From Tubiluchus corallicola (taxonomy: Eukaryota; Priapulida; Priapulimorpha; Priapulimorphida; Tubiluchidae), in NCBI GenBank assembly GCA_030141605.1, contig JAQGDQ010000055.1, positions 1 to 62,000 of the forward strand: DNA of 62,000 nt. Direction: 5' to 3'. Below are positions 1 to 13,254 of the stretch, piece by piece. Positions within the stretch are counted from its first letter, which is position 1, and every line of letters starts with the position of its first letter. The notes under the pieces are model-generated. The model did not search any database, had not been told where the DNA came from, and saw only the letters and a list, made by a program, of their open reading frames with translations. The position numbers were made by a program, and so were the translations under genes.

Positions 1-1561
1 GGACTAAATTGTCTACGATTCTCCTGGTATACTTGCTAGAAGATGGTCTCTTTTAGTGACAATTTTATTATACATCCGTAAATTTTGGTGGCTTTACGAC
101 CGCGTACTAGTCATTCGACAAAAACAGATATGTTTATAAGTATTTGTAAACTTTTGAACTAACAAATTTCTAGGATTGGAAAACCGATTTTATTTTGCTT
201 GGAATGTTAAACTTAAAAGCTCAAACATTCCCACGGTCTGATAAGTGAGAAATGGGACCATTAAAGTTGAACAAACTAGTATTGCAGTTTTTGTTTTGTA
301 CCATAAATGTTAAAAGTAACCAAAAATGGTGAAAACGCCACCACCGCTTTCTGCATTGAAATTCCAGCATTGAAACTTGAACTTTCACAAACCCTCTTAG
401 CGAACTGTACATTGTAGTTCACTTGCGAAATTTACTTTAAACCAAAACACCTGAATGTGGCACGAAGCTTTCAAGTGTGACCCTCGAGTCGTCAGAACTG
501 CTGCATTATTTATCCTACACTTGAAAAGCTGTTAATTGCATTACTCAAGTCGACAGTAACCATTAGAATTCGTAAAAGGTTACTGTAGAGTGTAGATCAA
601 TGCTATGAACACGAACAACACTCGATGTTTACAGTCTTTGCTGTTTTACCTCCACAGTTCAAGGCTTTTCTTGTACTTTCAGTAACCTCATTAGGACTTA
701 ACGGAGTCAACAATGAGGTTTTTGATGAAGGGAAATGATTGTGAAGTTACAAATTTAGTCTCAAATCATGTTTAATTACAAACAGCCGAATTTAATTTAC
801 CATTGTAACTATATTATTTTTGTAAATGCGTAAATAATGTTAACTGTTTATTAGTGTTTAATCTTTACAGTTTTACTATTTTGCGAGACGATTAAGCCTA
901 CACCTAAGTGTTGTATGTTTTTATGTAACGTTTGTTTTTCCTGCACATGTTGTATTGTGTATTGTATTGTTCGTAAAGCAAACGACTTATCACGATTAGG
1001 ATCATTAGTATGGTATGCATAATATAAATTAATTCAGTTGCATTTTCATTTAGCCATAATCTGAGCAACTTTTTTGACCCATGACAGCGCATGTGCGTTC
1101 GTGTGTGTGTGCGTATATATCGAATTTTAATCTTTTAATGCATGAATCTACAATCAGAACAAATGAATTGTGTGAAAAACGCATGAATCCTTTCGAATCC
1201 TATACCAGAGCAACATTTTGTGCAATTTCAGCGCTCAAATGCCCAAGGAATTCAGGCAATTAGTAGTAATGGCTTTTTAATGACGTTTAGAGCTTGTGTC
1301 TTATGCACGCTTGTATTTTATTTAATTACACTGGATGTTTAAGTATCCTAAGCTGCATTTTTATGAACATTTGAGTCAGAAGGGAAAAACAGTAAATGAT
1401 TTAGTAATATTTTGAGCCTTCTCTGTCCATTTCGTAAAATATAACTTGTTTTTAAGAAAAAATCTGTTCAAAGGTCACAAGGAGACACAAACCCTGTCCT
1501 TTACGCCTACTGTCAATAGTTTTCTAATTTATCACTCTAGGAGGTAAATAAAGGACGTTAC

Positions 1562-4500
1562 CCTCCGGCAGAACTCCAATATGTCCATCTTCTGAGTAAG
1601 GCATTGTGATTTTGATTCTTTGTCAGGAATCCACTGTTCTAGGGTTATGTTATAGTGCATGTTGATGAAGCCACACTTCATGGCTATCTGAGGTTCTGAA
1701 CGCGTGGCGAACGCATTGGCAAATGCCTGCAATAGAAAAATCAATAATCAATCGTCAGTCAATAGCAATAGTTTATTTAGATTATACAAGTAAATCATAG
1801 GCCTATACCACAGACGTATTGGTTATACTGTAGCAACACAGACGACTGATTCAAAATCGTGAAATCAGCGCTCCTAAAATTTCTAATAAACCTGTGAGAC
1901 GAGTGATATTTGCTGGACCACAACAGAATGGTAATATAAAGTCATTGTGTGGCGCATTTGCGCCTGTAAACAGAAAATTTCAAACGCCATGCAGGACGCG
2001 GAACCGGAAGAAGAAATATCCATCTGGATGATATATTCAGGTCGTAAAAGCTTGCAGCAATAACACAGCGCTACTTATCAGCAGCAGTGAAAACTTTATA
2101 GCGACGTAAAAAGACAAATTCGCCTGTTATGAAACTAATGCTGGACAATAAAATCGCGCTGACTACAAATTTAATGCGTGCAAGATTGCGCTACGTTCTT
2201 CTTGGTATTAATCAGTTTGCGTTTCCTATATTTCTTACGCCAACCCATTATTTTAGACAAAGTGAAAAGTAGAATACTCCAATGAATAGCGAATGTAGAC
2301 ATCCTCGCTAAATGTTGTTATTTTCAGCGGGTTGTTGCGAGTCACTAACAACAACCATTTCGATCAGTGACGGCTCGTAGCTAAAATTAGTGGGGTGCTG
2401 CAAAATTAATTTTTAGCCGTGTTTTAATACTGTGTAAAACGAAACAAATATATGTAATTATAATGTTGCAATTGTAATTTTAAACAAACAATCTAATGTA
2501 AACGTAATCTTGATAAACTCTTACGAATTCTAACGAATAACCTAAATTGTGGCAGTTCAAAAATAAGCCGATACAAGGCTTTTAAGCACGTGACAACTGA
2601 CAACACGTACTACAGTGAGCGACAGTACTCTTTCTCCCTAAGTACAGCGTTTTATCTCAGACATGTGCGCATGGCCGCATGCGCACAGCAGCCAAACACC
2701 GCGTTGCTTGGGCTGTGAAGCAAATTGTACTTCCCTTACGAGCTCCTGTTCCGCACAAGTATAAAGAAAGAATCAAAGAAAAAAGATTATTATATTGAGT
2801 ATTATCGATAATAATGAGTGAAAACAGGAGGTGCTGCAGTACCACAGTACCTATCCACGAGCCGCCACTCGTTTTGATGAACGAAGAAATTCCTTGGAGT
2901 TCAAAAGTAAAGCTCCAAATCTTATGGTTATGACTAGGGCTGAGCATCGAATGTTCGAATGGAATTCGATTCGAACATAAAACTATAGATTTGAATAATT
3001 CAGCACTTCAACCACATACGCTCTTTATCATTAAAATGTTTGAAACATCATGCAATTAACACTGTTTAGCTGCTACGATTTCTGTGCACGATTGTTAAAC
3101 AAATTATTGGTGGCCTTACTGCAGAACAAAATCGAGTAATATGCACGGTCTTTGTAAGACCGCTTTTCCCTAGTGGTTCGAAAACTTGTTCGAAAATCTT
3201 TCAAACTGAATTCAAATTCGGTTCGCACTCTAAATACTGAAGTTCAGTTCGATTCGAATTCGAAAGTCACAAATTAAATTCGATTCGAATTCGCTTTCTG
3301 GTAGAAAATGCTCACCCCTATTTATGACACCTCAGATTACCAAATGAAACACCAGTAAGAATCCCCTTAAATGAAGCCTTAAAACTTAAAGCAAAAACCA
3401 CATGGCAAAAATAAACAATTTAGATAGCCAAGATAAATAAAGATGTTCAACAACTTCAACCAAATCTAGCTTTAGGAGCAGAAGAACTTGTGATGTTAGC
3501 TGCAAGAAGAGTGGGTTGAACGCTCTAATAAATGTTAAGACGGAATGAGATTTTGATAATGATGATGTCCCATATTTCTATGCTTAGCATGCGTGTCTAT
3601 TGGCGAGTATGGTTTCCAAAATGCCCAAAAGAAGGGTTCGAAAACTGTGGATTTTTAGATCTAGGACTATGTCCATTGCGATCCAATCTGTACACTGTAA
3701 GATCGAAAGCTCAGGTTCAGTCTACAGGGATCCCCAAGACTTCGCGCACTTTGAAAAAGCCAGACTATTGATTACACAACAAACATGGTGCCAACAGTCA
3801 AATAAGTTCAGAATACCATTTATGTATTTATAGCTGGAATTAAGTAATGACTATGCTATAAATCTAAGTAAGGCATGCAAGCGTTACAGATACATGCTTC
3901 GCTACAAGCCTACACAAAGCGCATGGAGGGACAGTTTCAGCTTTAGCTGCTCTAAATCAACTACAGTAAATTTATCAGCAGGACTTGATGCGCACTGACT
4001 AACCCACAGCCAGTAATAAATTATAATTATTAAGAAAGCAAAAACGCTCAGAGCACTATGAACGTGGCTCACTCGTATGCTTATTTCTGAAGTCAAGAAG
4101 CCAAAATACTATAAAATAAAGGCTTGGACTCGCTATATGGGAATGTAGGAAAGTTTGGTACAAGTACATTTAGTACAGGTAAGTTTGGCACCAGGAAAGT
4201 TTGGTACTAGCAAAAATTGATACAAGGAATTTTTAGTACATGGAAATTTTGGTACAGGTAAATTTGGTACTATGATCTTTAGATACAAGGAATTTTTGGT
4301 ACTAAGAAGATATGGTAACGTGAAAATTTCGTACTGTATTGGGAAAGTTTGGCACTGCAAAATTTGGCAATAAACAGAAAGGACAGCATTTCAATATCTC
4401 ATTGCAACAACAACAGCAACGACAGAACAAACAACAACAATGATCATGGTGATGATGATGGTGATGCCGAAGACGATGACGATGATTATAACAAGAACAG

Positions 4501-7500
4501 CATGGAAGAAACAAACAAATAAAGCAGCAGCAGCAACGACAACAGCAACTACAACGACAACAAAACAACAATAGCGGCAGCAGCAACAAAACAACAAACA
4601 CAACACAATGTGCAGCAGCAACAGCAATAAAGCATCAAATGAAACAATGACAACAACAATAATGATAACGAGGACAACAAAAACATCAATGAATACACAA
4701 ACATAAAACAACAGCAACAGCAGCAACGACGATGATATCGACAAACAACAGTGACGACAACAACAACAAAAAACAATAACAGCAATGACAATGGCAACAG
4801 CAACAACAACAAAACCACAAAAAGTAACAATGATGATAGCAATGATGATAATGACGATCACACCAAAGGAACGAGCAAGAAACAGGCAAACAAACAAACG
4901 AACAAAAAACCAAATATAAACAAACCTCTATAACTTTTTCATGTAGGTTATATGAAAGATACTTTCATAGTACCAAACTTTCCTTGTCCCAAAATTTCTG
5001 TGTATCAAATTTTCCTAGCACCAAACTTTCCAGTACTAAACTTTCCTAGCACCAAATCTGTTCCGTACCATTTTTACCTTGTACCAGAATTACTTCTGCC
5101 AAAAATGCTTGAGAAAAGTTTATTTATCATCATTACAATCAAAAGGCTGAATTACAGTACAGCATAAAATTACAATATAAAAATTTTAAAAAGAATAAGC
5201 AAGGTAGAACGTACAGCAACAAGCACTATTACACTGTTAGAAGATACATGAACGAAATAAATTAAAATTAAAGGAGTAAAACTCAAGTCAAACTGTCAAA
5301 TGACTCACACTATTGATAAACGTAAACGTATTAATTGATTAAGTATGGAAATTAAATAAGCCATATGGGATAAAACTGTCTTGAAAGTTCGTCAGTACTG
5401 CATTCACCAGCAACACATTTTTCCAGTGCTAAAAATTCTCTGCACTAAAACTTCCCTCCACTAATAGCAGATTTTCCCCAGTACGAAAATTAACATGACC
5501 AAATTTGCCTGTACCAAACCTACTAGTAACAAACTTACTGTCACCTAATATAATACTCCCGTACATAATCAATCAGTTAAGCACGCACAGAAAAGCGACT
5601 CCAATCACGTATTTTTTCAGTTATATCAAATGTGAAGGTATCATAACTAAATCTGGATTAACCAATAAGCCAGACTTAGAAAAGGATAGTCATATCTATT
5701 ACCAAAATAGATATGACCGTCGTGTTGGTTAAAACACTTGTATTACAAAAATATTTAGTAGTAATAGTAGTTTACTGACTCATAGAAGTTCAAAATACCT
5801 GTGACTCAAGGACATTTACACACCTTCAAATATGACCACAGATAACTCAAAAACATTTCAACATTACTCCGTTCATTATATTATAGGTTATAAATAAAAA
5901 ACACGTTATTAGTGAAAATGTATTCCACAACATTCAAGAAGAGAATTGTGCAAAATTGAAAATTACAGAACAAGTAAGCCTATCTATGATCAATTACTGT
6001 CGGCTAAATTCACACACGGACAATGCCTATAACCTACTTGAAGTTGAAACGTTCAAAAAATTTAAAACAAATTGCAAAGCAGCTTAACAAAGAACTGCTA
6101 GTTCCCAATATTCAGCATTAAAATTTGACAAGTTCTGGGTTTCGTTATGTGACATCAAGAAAAACTACACTTATGTAAACGCCAAGCTATGTCTATGGTA
6201 TCTTGGATACGTATTACTTAAAGCACAAAAAATAGGTACCTGAAGTGGTTTCAGAAAAATCGCCTTAAAAAATTATATTACTTTATAGCAATTTTATGCG
6301 TATATCGCACTCGCGTTGAAATGATTTTTTTGTTTGTTTTCATTTTAAATTTCCCGCAATACTGTTCCGACCGCGCCATTACATGACGTCATATACGCAC
6401 AACGTAAATCAGGGGAAGAAAGGGAAATGTTAAACTATGTTCCAAAAAACTTTCCATGCAAAATTATATTACTTAGCATTTCGCTTACCCGTTTGAAAGA
6501 CTTATGTAACTAGAAAAGCAAATTATTTATTATTTAAAATGTTTTCATCAATTGGGAAAATGTCGCTGACTCACCTCCAGGGTGCACCCACTCACTAACT
6601 AAAAACGCACTTTTAATCTTATTGACAAGATACGGTAATTTAAAATTTTACTTAGCTAGTGACGTGTGCGCTGCGAATGATGTGGTTATTTTTTCAAACT
6701 TTACTCAGTGTTATTTAAACTTGTTTCAAATGACTTATCGTCAAAATGGCTGCGCCTAACGGTCATTGCGGGAGTTTATATTTACAAGTTTTATACAGCG
6801 TTACTGCCGACGCAAGCCCTGTATGCAAAAAGGCAGTATGTAAGTGGGGGTTTTTCTTGTGCTCTGAATCAGACGCCCACTATGTTAAAGCAAGTACATA
6901 AAAGCAAAAATCCTGCATTTAAAATTTCTGCCACTTAATTTTTTTCTGGTTGCACGCTTTTGGAAACTACTGCAAGAGAACCTCACAGGTGTCGCCCACC
7001 TCGTGCTGAGCTGGGTTTATTTTTCTACAAGTTCTTGCATAATAAAACCTACTTTACTATGCCAACACTAACTTGTGAGTAGGCTGAAGATGAAAGAAAG
7101 CAGCTGAATAAGTTGGGCGAGCGAGCAAAGACTGAAAGGTATTCTAAAACGCTTTACAGCTATGCTGTAAATCCAACGCAGAGTGGTAGAGCTTGAATAA
7201 TTAAGCATCTTCCAGAACGCCTTTCATTCCAAGGTGAAACGACCCGAGCAATGGGTCCTTGCTCCTTGCTCCGTTTTGCTAACTGAAAGAGTGGCGTAAA
7301 TGGTCCTATTATAGTGCCCGAAACTATGGCGCCAACTGCGCCCATATTCTCAATACTGTATTTTCATTATACTTGCAAAAGGTTCACAATGCTAGACTTA
7401 ACCGTAGATATTTGGCATTAATTATTTCACTTGATAAATAATTTATTAAGTCTATCTCTGCGTTGTAAATTATCACACGCAATGCAATTTAATGTAACAG

Positions 7501-8853
7501 GCGAACCATCTATGATATCGGATGTATAAAAGGGCGTCTGTCTGTTATATTAAATGTCACATGCGCCACGGGATAGAGGCAATACTTGCCTTGAAACCAC
7601 ATTGAAAATTTTAATTTGTCCATACATATGCACACAATAGCCATAACAATTATCGTAGTTGACAAATGACAAGTTAAATAAATTTTACAGACACTGAAAT
7701 TTAAAAATCGTTATGAAAACACACTTAATGTGTAACAAAAGAGTAGCTATTAAAGATATTAAAGAGTAGCAAAAAGTAAGTTTCTTGACGTTTTCGTTTT
7801 ACAAAGAGTTAAAATTATCAGAGAGTTTCACGCCTAATCAATCGGGAAAGCTTAACGTTATTAAAAGCTGTATTTATATTAAGACGTGAAGTTCTAACAG
7901 GTATATTTGATTAAGTAAATTTCGGCAAACATTAATTAAGTTGCACTGTGTATACACTGTACAAGTTACACATCATTTCTAAATGTACATACGGTATACA
8001 GTGATCGTTTTAAAACTTCACATGCGTCCATGAATGACCGGCATCAGTGCAATGATTCATTTTCGTTCAAAGTGGCCCAAGGATATACTATACTGCCAAA
8101 AACGATAGAAATTTGGAAATCAGCCAACAAATTTACATGAATTTTAATTGAGCAGAGTTTGAAGAATTTGCGTGGGTGGGTGTAGCTAGTGCACTACAGA
8201 CTAAAATATAGTCAGAGCTGGGAAAAGTCGAAGCCCTAGTTTACAACTAAATTCACTTTACCACAATTTAGAATTGCCAGACGTTTTTTAAACAGTCACA
8301 CTACTTTGCATGATCAAAATTCTAATGCTTGGCGGTATCATTGAACAAAATAAAAACATAAATCACAAATGATAATTTATTAATGAGCAAAACGAAATTG
8401 ATTACCGAAAACACGCTCTTCATGTAGCTGGGGCTTTAAAGAAAGATCCTCCAATATCATCATTTATATTTTATTTATTTATTTTGTTCACACCTAATAG
8501 TAAAATACAGTCTATAATAAAAACAGTATATATATAAAACACGTTGTCGAAAAACATACAATATTTACATGAGTGTGGTAAAGACAAAGAGAAGAACTGC
8601 TTACATGTGTCTATTGTATTCAAGGAATTAATGCACGTTAACTTTATTTAAGCGGCTTTTAAATAACTTGATATTTTGTGCAGTTATGAGTGGTGCATTA
8701 CGCAAATCCAGATTGCTAGAAACATTTAACTGAGTCGATTGGCATACTTACCACATTACTGGCTTCCCACTCAGCTTGCTGAGCCGCTACGGCTGCTAAT
8801 AAAAAGTCCACACAGAAACACGCACACAGTAGCAGTCGTTCACTGAACTCCAT
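1562..8853 (-). CDS. APP: APP-family (amyloid precursor-like) membrane protein, 5' end only
   Basis: Coding exons: 8853-8752 (34 codons) and 1726-1562 (55 codons), both phase 0; the rest lies beyond base 1. Exon 1 starts at the Met of MEFSERLLLC, chosen because it opens a hydrophobic signal peptide ending near AAVAAQQ; an in-frame Met 23 codons upstream (8922) would bury it. Exon 2 opens the E1 growth-factor-like domain. It has the family string EPQIAM followed by Cys52, Cys76 and Cys87, with the same 24- and 11-residue spacings I recall for human APP Cys38/62/73. Asn60-Ile-Thr is a possible N-glycosylation site. Donors are gtaagt and gtaacg; the exon 2 acceptor is ctattgcag. The exon 2 end, just after the third Cys, matches the human exon 2 boundary as I remember it. 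The family are type I membrane proteins cleaved by secretases. Family assignment is firm; APP versus APLP/APL orthology cannot be decided from 89 residues. Confidence 0.88.
2365..2870. mobile_element. hAT-like MITE, 506 bp
   Basis: The ends are imperfect terminal inverted repeats: CAGTGACGGCTCGTAG at the left, and the complement of GAGTGGCGGCTCGTGG at the right. Similar 8-bp flanks, atttcgat (2357-2364) and gttttgat (2871-2878), look like an aged target-site duplication. There is no transposase. It lies in the APP intron. Confidence 0.6.
2935..3320. mobile_element. hAT-like MITE rich in TTCGAA, 386 bp
   Basis: Terminal repeats TAGGGCTGAGCAT and its near-complement ATGCTCACCCCTA (12 of 13 match). 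The 8-bp flanks are gttatgac (2927-2934) and tttatgac (3321-3328). The inside is dense in GAATTCGAA-type palindromes. Non-autonomous, 64 bp from the preceding hAT-like element. Confidence 0.65.
3329..4130. other. APP intron sequence, nothing recognised
   Basis: Short open frames occur on both strands, including two overlapping ones at 3532-3833, but none resembles a known protein and none has exon signals in phase with the APP exons. Confidence 0.5.
4138..5560. repeat. Satellite block: GGTAC-type minisatellite arms around a CAA/CAG tract
   Basis: At 4140-4370 about a dozen degenerate units of 15-18 bp read like ggtacaggaaagttt. At 4380-4920 lies a CAA/CAG/GAT-rich tract that gives artefactual long open frames of Val/Cys/Phe on the minus strand. 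At 4965-5110, and again at about 5385-5540, the same minisatellite unit returns in reverse orientation (gtaccaaactttcc). The arms are therefore inverted relative to each other. Confidence 0.7.
6236..6885 (+). repeat. Dispersed repeat family A, copy 1
   Basis: From ggtacctgaag to the gtttttcttgtgctct region this stretch matches, with substitutions and small gaps, 33,988-34,660 over its whole length, and 26,930-27,190 and 58,367-58,835 in part. It contains a TGACGTCA site. It codes for nothing and has no terminal repeats I could identify. Confidence 0.7.
8455..8700 (-). mobile_element. Probable LINE 3' end relic (minus strand)
   Basis: Read on the minus strand it ends in an AAATAAATAAAATAA-type tail. 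It is preceded by a short reading stretch (IKLFKSRLNKV) like the last residues of many LINE ORF2 proteins. It is immediately downstream of APP exon 1, in the intron. The coding match is short, so the call is tentative. Confidence 0.35.
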
Positions 8854-11780
8854 ATTGGTGAACACAGAAGCCGTTCTAACCCACTGAAATCCAGCTATTA
8901 ACCACCAACGTTTATTGTCCAAATATCGTGAACTAGTACTTTAACGTTTATGCTTATTAAAAACCAACGTTTTCCAAATAACCGTGAAATCACAACTTCA
9001 CAAAACGCTGTGTTTGCAAATCTTTCGTCCGAATAATATCATCATCGTCAGCACAATATCAAAATGGAACACCTAGGTCCAAAGGTGATAGTGCGCTAAT
9101 GCTAAAAAGTCGCAATGATCGCTCGATGAACTATCTGCATTTATGCGTTTCTACGGGTTGATAACCCCTGATCAATAAATAAATCAATCGTCCGGCAGAC
9201 GTAATCGATACGATTCCTCTACATCACTCAAATACTTCAGATCTCGCAGTAACGTGAACACTTCAGTAATACTAAATGCAGCAGAATCTCTCTACCCCGG
9301 GAGACTGCAACAGTGACACGAAAAGGTTAAATTCTGGAAATGACAGCGCGAATCGCTTTTACTAATGCATCAGGGAGCTGACACAGACTCAGAATGCCAG
9401 CCCAACAACACCTGCATGGGACATATTACTGCTGCTGGCACGGACCAGGCTGGTCACGTGACACGGGGCTACGTGTAGGCACAATACAACCGCAATGGGC
9501 AGAAAATTCAATTCATCAGCTTCCTTTATGAACAGCTTACGCGAGAGACTGCGTGATAAAGCAGTAAAATAAATTGGTCAGAAACATGCTGTGCAGTCAA
9601 TGGCACTCAGTGGGCCCTTCTGCATTCAGCTAAATCTAAACTATGGAAAACACAGAGCTTGTTTAACCAAGGAATTTGAAACTGTGTTGATTTCAAAAAG
9701 AAATGCGTTACATGAAAAGCGGTGCCGAAAATCGCCTGATAGTGGACCGAGGTATGAATTTATTCACAGCGATATGAGTGATCGTTCACGTACAATGAAT
9801 GAGAATGGGAGAAAAATTACACACAAGTATAAGCTGCCCGCATTATTAATGGCTGCATTTTTCAATATAAGAAATTAGAATTTAAATCTTTTGGATTAGT
9901 CGCGTGCGAAACATTCGTCTTCCAAAGACAATCATTCTGTTTATCGCGCACATAAAGATTAGAGGAAATTTATGCATGTCTGATAAACGGCAATGTAATT
10001 TCATAAATGAAATAAATTTACCATGAAGCATTGAATTATCGAGTCAAAATTCTATAAAGTTAATTTACGTACGCTCAACAAAATAAAATAGAAGTTGGCA
10101 CAATACTGAATTTAACAGATCGACTTTTAATCGGACGTCTGAAAGTATAGCAACACAGTACCGCTGTTATGAAGAGATGCCCGTTTTAATTCTGTATCCT
10201 TAATCCCAAACTTTCCCAGGAGAAATGGGCGGTTGAACTCATGGCGCACTTGTACCACCCAGGTGAAAAAGGGCTCAGTCTCCAAATTCACACACTATTC
10301 TATTTCACAGCATAAATACAACACCCAAGCAAACAACAATCTAATGAAGAAAAGCGAATGGCGTAAACCAAGGCGTATAAAGGTAATCACAATCATTTCA
10401 ACAACCTTGGTGTGTAAACTGTAGACGTGTTCCGTATCCGTGCTCAGGACTCAACCCATTGAGCAAAAACATGCCATAAACAACCAGTTTGATGTTCGCT
10501 TATCCAACTCAACGAATTAAACAGCAATAATGAATTCAATTCACGCAAAATCCCAGCAATGAAGAGCGCTGCAGTCCAAAGATGAGTAACTCTTTACCAC
10601 CAACACAGAAGTTACTTTCTACTGTTATTTTTACTTGAATAAAAGTCCTGCTCAGAAAAGCTTACATCTAATACTAAAGCACTAGAGTGCATCGTAAAAT
10701 CACAAATGAAACTATACATATGAAAAGTTGATATTGTATTTATGTAAGAGGTAGCAGCTAGAAACGAGCAACCAAAAAATTCAGCAATCTGTATTATTTA
10801 TTACACCACTTGTGTGTATATTTTCGCATTTTTGTCGCTTTTAATTTAAACAACTCCGATTCAGTAAGAAAGCCTCGACTTCAGATGCACTCAATCGATC
10901 AATGTGAAGAAGAAATGTATCAACAAAGATCGCAAATATGTGTGAACGAAGCCATATAGTGGTTTCATGTGATTACAGCAAAACAAGAGAATTTAAGATT
11001 AAGTGACGCGAAAAACGAAGAAAGGCTCTTAACAACAGAAATCTATGACCGCCTGACGCAAGGTAAAATTTTCTCAAAGACAACATGATAAAATGCGGAA
11101 GCTGATCAATTAGCCTGACCGCTTAACTACGGAAAGCCATTGGCTGTTCCAACCAGCGCTGGCACCCACATGTTCTCAGAATGCCAAGCCACGCTCTGGT
11201 CTTGCAGAGTAATTATTGGAAATTGGCTAAAATGGTACAAGATTGCCATGGAAGATTTCCGCTAAATTCTGTTCACTCAGAGAGACAATTAGTGAAGCCA
11301 GTAATCGCATTCTAGGGAAGCCATGCTCTTTCACTTAGGACTTTTAACCTTCAATAGATTAGATTTTAGTTAGCAAAGTTACAAGTCTGATTAGATAGCA
11401 AACTTGAGAAGCAATTACAAATTGTGAAAATTTCAATCTGTACTTGATTCGAACCCAGGTCTTCTGTGCAGCTATGTCTGACACGCGCACTAAAATATTT
11501 CGAATTCTGATTGCGAGAAAAACACGTTCCACACGAAACGAAAAAAAATTTTAAAAGCATGAAGACGCCTGTTCCTGCACGTTCTTTAATGTGGACAACT
11601 ACAATCTTTCTTACCAGACTGAAAACATTTACACGTTTTTCTACGAAGTTCGATATTCTGCAAGTCAGCACTCAATGGTTGGACTTACTTAATGTAAACG
11701 ATTGTGGCAAGACTGGAGCCCAACTCATTATCAATGACAGTCTTCTAGTGTTAGCCACTAACGAGCGGATATGTATGTTC
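8854..11780. other. APP 5' flank, no gene recognised
   Basis: 8,854-9,500 is somewhat richer in G+C and should hold the APP-like 5' UTR and promoter, including the E-box. Beyond it are only short open frames (for example 9591-9878 plus) without recognisable similarity. Confidence 0.5.
9453..9462. promoter_or_regulatory. Palindromic E-box upstream of the APP-like gene
   Basis: GTCACGTGAC is a perfect 10-bp palindrome centred on the E-box CACGTG, about 600 bp upstream of the APP-like start codon. Such sites bind USF/MiT-type bHLH-zip factors. Function here is inferred from position only, and the transcription start is unknown. Confidence 0.3.
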
Positions 11781-11787
11781 ATTTACA

Positions 11788-12036
11788 AAACCTGGTGGCG
11801 CAGCTCAATGGTAGCGTGCTCGCTTACCACCCGGGAAGTCATGGGTTCAACTCTTGACCGAGCCATATCAAAGACTTGAAAAATGGTACCGCTGGTTCTT
11901 CGACCAAGCACGCGGGTTTATCGAAGTAACGTGCGGGTAATAATAATCGGGACACTTTAGAAAAAAGAAGTATTGAAGTACTTAATGTGTTATCCTTGGA
12001 CAATGTCCTAAACGAAATTATTATTATTATTACAGA
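11788..12036 (+). mobile_element. tRNA-derived SINE, copy 1
   Basis: Starts with a tRNA-like head containing an A box (TGGCGCAGCTCAATGGTAGCG) and a B box (GGGTTCAACTC) at the expected spacing. A non-tRNA body follows, ending in ATT repeats. Its 3' half matches the second copy at about 13.06 kb. Confidence 0.7.
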
Positions 12037-12959
12037 GTAATAAATTCAAAAGATAAAAAATTATTCACCACTGTCTTTGCAGACGAGGCATCTCAACCAT
12101 TCACAATACCCTGGAATTCCTGAGATCAACAATAAATGGCCTTTTAAAAATAAATGTCCACACATAGATCCTAGGGCCTAAGTACAAAATGATGACATTT
12201 TAGTACAGATTGCACATCTTAGCTACGCAGACAAAGAAGTATCTCCCAGAAGTCACAACCTCCAAATTACATCAAAGTTTAGCTTGAGATTTTTCTTACA
12301 TTCTGTTTTTCGACGAGTAAGCCTTCCCTAAATCAAATTCTCATGATGAATCCCTCTACAAAGTAGCGTAGCAGACGGCTAAAAGCTAAAATGACAAAAT
12401 GAATAGATTTCCCCGCGGACTTCACTGGAGGCAGCCAAATGAAATGAACTGAAACAGTGAACGTCTGAATCAGATTGTGTCTAATGATCTAGACGCCATA
12501 AATGCAGCTAGTGTTCATAATAAATGTGATTCATTGTCGGCAAATGGACTCTTTAGATACAATGATACGAGTGACTTCAGAACATCATTGAAGTCGATGG
12601 CTTTTGCAAAAACACGGCTGCTGATTCAATGGCTTTTAGAAACATTGGTGTAGATTTATCGTTTGATTGAATGGTTTTCATGATAACGTTACATTAAACT
12701 GAATTAATTAATCACTGTGAAACAGCGGACTTCAATTACTGAAGGACATGCAATTCTTACGCAGTGAAAACTGCATTTAGTGCAGAGCTTGGAAATAAGT
12801 GCTCAGGAGTTAATGGTAAAGAATTCAGACTCAGTTAACAGGGTTTTAGCGACAATGCAAAGTGATGTTAGAACATTTGGCTGACGAATGGTGTTTGAAC
12901 TTGCTGTAGAACCCATTCACAAAGCAAAAACACTCGATTACTAAGTAGATTTTGTTGTA

Positions 12960-13190
12960 ACTGTGATTATTATTATTAGTCTGGCTGGAACACACATTTT
13001 TTCAAATCCCGTGCAGTAAGGCACCCTTCAGTATTGTAATATAAAAGACCGATTGCTAATCGGGACCACCTTGGAAAAAAGTATTGAGTTATCCCCGGAC
13101 AATGTCGTCCTAAATGAAACTGTATTAATATTATTGTATTATTAGTAATCGATACAGTGTAACATTGCTCAGTGTTACAATAAAAGACTT
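12960..13190 (+). mobile_element. tRNA-derived SINE, degraded copy 2
   Basis: Positions about 13,055-13,145 match the body and tail of copy 1 (aatcgggac, then attgagttatcc, ggacaatgtc, taaatgaaa and an ATT-rich end). The tRNA-like head is mostly lost or too diverged to recognise. Confidence 0.55.
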
Positions 13191-13254
13191 TCTGCTTTCC
13201 CAAATTAGTTTTCATAGTGTTCTTCTATCCATAATATAGCAACTTAAGCAGCAC

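Noticed and set aside
4391-4897. 168-codon minus-strand open frame rich in Val, Cys and Phe
   Set aside because: It is the reverse of a CAA/CAG/GAT simple-sequence tract; other frames over the same tract are equally open.
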